Positions 4,229-7,784 of a DNA stretch of 7,784 bases are shown piece after piece. Source of the DNA: JAJVIP01 sp964405835 (GTDB taxonomy: Bacteria > Elusimicrobiota > Elusimicrobia > F11). The translations under genes were made by a program, and so were the position numbers. The notes beneath the pieces are model-generated. The model ran no database searches. It was not told the origin of the DNA and saw only the letters and a program-made list of their open reading frames with translations. Position 1 is the stretch's first letter. Every line of letters starts with the position of its first letter. The stretch lies in contig CAYOPN010000076.1 of NCBI GenBank assembly GCA_964405835.1, forward strand, positions 1 through 7,784. The letters are read 5' to 3'.

Positions 4229-7200
4229 CGATGAGGGTGAGGATGGCTTTTTCGAGGACGGCGGCGTCGAGGAGGCCCGGCATGATCGGGATGATGAAAT
4301 CTTTCACCTCGGGGTAGAGCGCTTCGATGGCCGGGCGAGTTTGTTCGCTGGCCAGGATGCCGATGGAACGCGTGCCGCGCTGGCGCGCAAAGTAAATCAA
4401 GGCGTTGTCTTTCTCTTCAACCGGCATTTGCAATTTGGACGGACGGAAAATTTCCAGCCCGTCGAACGCGTCGCCGCTGGCTTCGTTCTTCAAATCGAGA
4501 ACGACAATTTGGCGCAGACCGCCCGATTTGGCCGCCATATCACGCAGCATCGCGCGTTCCCCGGGCGTCAGAGCCTTCGCATCGACAAGAGGAATGAACA
4601 TAACGGCACCTGATTTATCTTGAGCGACAATGCGCTGAAGAACGTCCTTCCGGAAAATTCGCGCCATTCCATAGGCGTTTCTTGACTCCAACAAACTAAT
4701 GACAATGGCATTGATCGCGCCTTCGAGTTTGGCACGCGACACGCTGTCCGGACGAATGCCCTGTTTCAATAAAATCGCATCCACGAAAGGATGGACCACT
4801 TCGTGCATTAAGACGCCGGACGCCAAGGCCATCTCTTCCGGCATGTTTCTCGCCCGAGGATTGACCACGATCCTAATTTTGCGGTTGGCCGAATCGACTT
4901 CTCCACGACCGACGCCATTAAACTGTTCCTGTGTGACGACCTCAATTTCATAATTTGCCACTGCGTCGCCGATCTCGGGCGAACCCAAACGGTCTCCCAC
5001 CAATTTTGCAAACGGCGTCAGCAAACGCCCCAATGCTTTTGCCTGCTCGGCCGGGTCACGGTCTTTGCCGCGAACAATCGCTTCAAACCAATCCCAGGTG
5101 TAATACCACTCGCCCGGCACCGCCTGGCCCGGGTTTTCATGGAATCCGGACCAAGCCATCATTTGCGATACCAGCTTATCGGCGGTTTCGCCGTCCGTCG
5201 GCTCCGCCCCATATTCCTCTAACTCGTCTTCGGCTTCGCTGGGAGAAAGCAGCACAATCCCCATGTCCGCCCCGACTTTCTCGGTAAGCCACGGAAGCAA
5301 TTTCTGCGGAGAGATTCCCGCCCGGGCCAACGCCGGAAGTACGCCAAAATTGTGGCCCAGGACGCGGTTAAACGGAACCAATCCATTGTTGACGACGCCG
5401 CGCATCTTCGATCCGAGCGGGGCTATTTCGCGCATCTGCTTGCCAAGTTGCTGCACCAATTTCTCTATACCGATCTTTGCCGCGCCCGATTTGGCGACAA
5501 ATGTTTCTTGGGTCATGTCGGGGTCAAGCGTGTAGGCGCGGAGCGCGTCCAAAATTCGGGACACATCCCGCGGGGTCAATTCTTTCCGTGGAGAACCGTC
5601 GTCATTGCGCAGGATCTGCATAAACAGATCGATGATGCCCTCGCCAAGTTTTTTCTCAGCCTCATTGGCGAACAAGTTCGGCTGGCCCGGCACGGCGCTG
5701 CCCATGTACGGCGTCTGGTAACGCTGCTGAGCTTTGGTGTTTCCTTTGAACGCTCGCACCATTTGATTTGGCAACCGAAGAGACGCGGGGAAAATTTGTG
5801 TAAACGAACCATCGGGATACACCAAGACCACTTCTTCTTTGCCCGTTTTGGTGTTGGTGTTGGAGAACAGGACCGGCAACTGCATGCCGATCGAAGCCAA
5901 GCCGGCCACCGCGCCGCGGTCGTTATCGCTGATGGGAGAAATTCCATCGAACGGCGGGTTCACTTGCTGGAACGCCTCGGTGGATTGGCCGCTGACGGAC
6001 TTTGAATGGAGCCCCACGCTATGGGTCGCGGCCGGGACGGCGTTTACCAATTCACCATAGACGAATTCTTTAAATTCCACTGTTGCTTTGGCCATCGCCT
6101 GCGCGTCTTGGCCGACCGGGTTCGCGATCAAACCCAGTGTCGGAAAATGCTGTTTCACAAAATTCAGGTCCATGCCAAAGGCCTGCAGTTCTGCTTCGCG
6201 GCCGCGAAGCAACATCGCCGTGTCAATCTGGCGAGCAAGTGCCCCAAACTTCCGGCCATCCATGAAGTTTTCCACATCGTCGACGTCCCCCGAAACAGGC
6301 ATGGCCAAAAACATGTCCAGAATGGGTTGGTTCAAATACTCCAGCGGCGTCGCGCCATTGAGCGTGTGCAGCGTTATGCGGCTGAGTTCGGCGGCATCGC
6401 GCCAAACCACCTTGGTCGCGCCGTCCACGGTAAACTCCTGGGTGGTCCAGCGGACCATCTTCTCAGCGCCGTCGTAACGCGCCTTAAAAACCGCCGGCGA
6501 GAAATAATGCGTGTCGTCGGGCGATGTCAGCTGGCCGGCTTGAACAATGTCCCGCTCAAAATCCTGCGACGAGATGACAACGGGCGGTTGCGCCATGGCG
6601 CGCTCGGCGATATTTTGGAAGCCCGCTTTCATGAATTCATAGCCCGCCATGGTCACGCCGGAAGTGGCGATCGGCGATAGCGGCGCTTTAAGAGAAGCAG
6701 TCCACATATTCTTTTCGGCAGCGACGGTCACATCACCGAAGCCCATGGCTTTGGCGGGGGTGGCCAGCATCATGGAGAACGAAACAAATAGGGAGATAAG
6801 GAAGCGGTTGCTGACGAGCGGGCGGATCAAATTCGTGAAGATGAAACCCAGCATTACAGCCGCGGCACGGCCCACGTACCCGAAATTCCGGAGCTCGCGT
6901 TGAGCCACGCGCGTTTGTTCAGCGATGACCGTGCTTGGGACCGCCTTTTCACCGGAAGCCGGCAAAGTACCCAGGAAGGAAGGCGTGAGCGAGATTGGAC
7001 TAAAGAAGATCGCATCTCCCGCTTTGCTCACCTTGTAGAACTCCGTTCCACCCAGATCTTGAAGTTCGGCATTCGTGATGGCAACAAATCCCGCATTTTC
7101 TTCCCAACCATCGTAGGTGCCGTAGCCGTTGGCCAAATAAACGCCCGTAATGACACCACGACCGTTGCGAGAAACCACAATATCCGGGTCGACATCCATC

Positions 7201-7784
7201 AACCGATTGGAACTCAAAACAGAATCAATCCGCCCGGGTGCGAAGATGGAACGCGCTTCGCTGAAATTTTGACGAGCCGAACGAGTGGAAGGAACTTTAA
7301 AAACCAATTTCTCCACTTCATCGAGCAATACGACCAACGAATCTCTGACGCTTTGGCTGATGCCGGAAAGCATCGACTGCGGTACATTGAACACCGGCGA
7401 AACCGGCACGCCTTTGGTGTTCTCGAGAATTTGGAAGCCGCTCACAAGCGGATGGAACGACGTCAATGTTCCGTCATGCGTCTTTTCAGCGGGCATGCCC
7501 GGGCCCACAGGGTCAAGCAGGTGGTCCGGCCCGGTGCGGACAATAATAGGATCAAATTGAACGTTGCCGTTAACAACCCGGCCGATAGGCCATTGAACGA
7601 CGGCCGGCGTCTTGCCGGGAGCGGTGTTGAGCGTGACAGTCACGTAGTTCGGTGTTGCGGGGTTTCGCGACAAGATTCCGAACGGAATAATCGTTCCAAT
7701 TCCATTACCTTCAGTCACAACGCCGCTCAATGTCCAGCTATTCTCCGCGCCGTCGATTTTTTCGACGATGAGGACCATGCCCTC
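4215..7784 (-). CDS. Giant uncharacterised protein with internal signal-peptide-like segment and HExxH zincin motif (5' partial)
   Basis: The frame is open from the window edge to TAA at 4215 (1,189 codons). The first Met (7778) has no proper Shine-Dalgarno and GAG GGC precedes it in frame, so the true start is probably outside. Residues below are counted from that Met. 1-125 is beta-rich (strands such as NYVTVTLN). 303-344 is hydrophobic and ends LATPAKA, reading like a signal peptide with an AxA site at 342-344. 345-960 is mostly soluble alpha/beta sequence I cannot assign, with an aromatic cluster WYYTWDWF near 890. Around 965-1020 a strand (KIRIVVNP) precedes a helix with H992-E993-V-V-H996 and possible third ligand E1019, the layout of a zincin metallopeptidase. 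1058-1187 is alpha/beta (MFIPLVDA, LRQIVVLDL, SIGILASEQ, FIIPIMPG). I do not recognise the family. The peptidase role is inferred from one motif. Confidence 0.85.
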   Translation of the reverse strand, partial: EGMVLIVEKIDGAENSWTLSGVVTEGNGIGTIIPFGILSRNPATPNYVTVTLNTAPGKTPAVVQWPIGRVVNGNVQFDPIIVRTGPDHLLDPVGPGMPAEKTHDGTLTSFHPLVSGFQILENTKGVPVSPVFNVPQSMLSGISQSVRDSLVVLLDEVEKLVFKVPSTRSARQNFSEARSIFAPGRIDSVLSSNRLMDVDPDIVVSRNGRGVITGVYLANGYGTYDGWEENAGFVAITNAELQDLGGTEFYKVSKAGDAIFFSPISLTPSFLGTLPASGEKAVPSTVIAEQTRVAQRELRNFGYVGRAAAVMLGFIFTNLIRPLVSNRFLISLFVSFSMMLATPAKAMGFGDVTVAAEKNMWTASLKAPLSPIATSGVTMAGYEFMKAGFQNIAERAMAQPPVVISSQDFERDIVQAGQLTSPDDTHYFSPAVFKARYDGAEKMVRWTTQEFTVDGATKVVWRDAAELSRITLHTLNGATPLEYLNQPILDMFLAMPVSGDVDDVENFMDGRKFGALARQIDTAMLLRGREAELQAFGMDLNFVKQHFPTLGLIANPVGQDAQAMAKATVEFKEFVYGELVNAVPAATHSVGLHSKSVSGQSTEAFQQVNPPFDGISPISDNDRGAVAGLASIGMQLPVLFSNTNTKTGKEEVVLVYPDGSFTQIFPASLRLPNQMVRAFKGNTKAQQRYQTPYMGSAVPGQPNLFANEAEKKLGEGIIDLFMQILRNDDGSPRKELTPRDVSRILDALRAYTLDPDMTQETFVAKSGAAKIGIEKLVQQLGKQMREIAPLGSKMRGVVNNGLVPFNRVLGHNFGVLPALARAGISPQKLLPWLTEKVGADMGIVLLSPSEAEDELEEYGAEPTDGETADKLVSQMMAWSGFHENPGQAVPGEWYYTWDWFEAIVRGKDRDPAEQAKALGRLLTPFAKLVGDRLGSPEIGDAVANYEIEVVTQEQFNGVGRGEVDSANRKIRIVVNPRARNMPEEMALASGVLMHEVVHPFVDAILLKQGIRPDSVSRAKLEGAINAIVISLLESRNAYGMARIFRKDVLQRIVAQDKSGAVMFIPLVDAKALTPGERAMLRDMAAKSGGLRQIVVLDLKNEASGDAFDGLEIFRPSKLQMPVEEKDNALIYFARQRGTRSIGILASEQTRPAIEALYPEVKDFIIPIMPGLLDAAVLEKAILTLIAQQA

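Noticed and set aside
4113..4613. Plus-strand 166-codon frame opposite the antitoxin and the giant gene
   Set aside because: It spans the TA promoter and runs antisense to two well-supported minus-strand genes; the translation has no recognisable motif.
5352..6680. Long plus-strand frames (217 and 224 codons) opposite the giant gene
   Set aside because: They are in-frame shadows of a GC-rich gene on the other strand; compositions are His/Arg-rich with no domain pattern.

Overview
The window looks like a fragment of an uncultured Gram-negative-type bacterium. Two genes at the low-coordinate end carry Sec-type signal peptides, every convincing gene is on the minus strand, and at the high-coordinate end there is a very large protein (at least 1,189 residues, running off the window) that I cannot place in a known family. 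Giant uncharacterised proteins beside ordinary housekeeping genes are reminiscent of candidate phyla such as Omnitrophota. That is a weak guess, because no marker gene is present.

Layout, in the direction of transcription (high to low coordinates). (1) 7784-4215: a giant orphan protein with an internal signal-peptide-like segment and an HEVVH zincin-type motif. (2) 4207-3368: a type II toxin-antitoxin region, made of promoter, small antitoxin, ParE/RelE-like toxin, a second copy of the promoter block 518 bp away, and a second antitoxin-like gene that has no ParE partner. (3) 3304-2844: a DUF4258 gene and a DUF2283 gene overlapping by ATGA. (4) 2847-1: a tightly packed run of SixA-like phosphohistidine phosphatase, SseB-family protein, M16 zinc protease with signal peptide, and the first 62 codons of another exported protein, possibly the partner M16 subunit. 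Junctions in (3) and (4) are 4-bp stop/start overlaps (ATGA or GTGA), except sixA/sseB, which overlap by 16-37 bp. This suggests one translationally coupled operon.

The most interesting structures are non-coding or hidden. A GC-rich palindromic repeat (about 89-169) lies inside the reading frame of the last gene, between a well-supported GTG start at 186 and the hydrophobic core of its signal peptide, so it appears to be an in-frame palindromic insertion. A 73-bp double hairpin (3585-3657) sits between the promoter and ribosome binding site of the second antitoxin but is absent from its sister copy at 4174-4176, giving a natural filled/empty comparison. Its two hairpins are diverged inverted copies whose stems co-vary, they share three bases, and one includes part of the Shine-Dalgarno sequence. 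No rRNA, tRNA, CRISPR array, insertion sequence or convincing plus-strand gene was seen.
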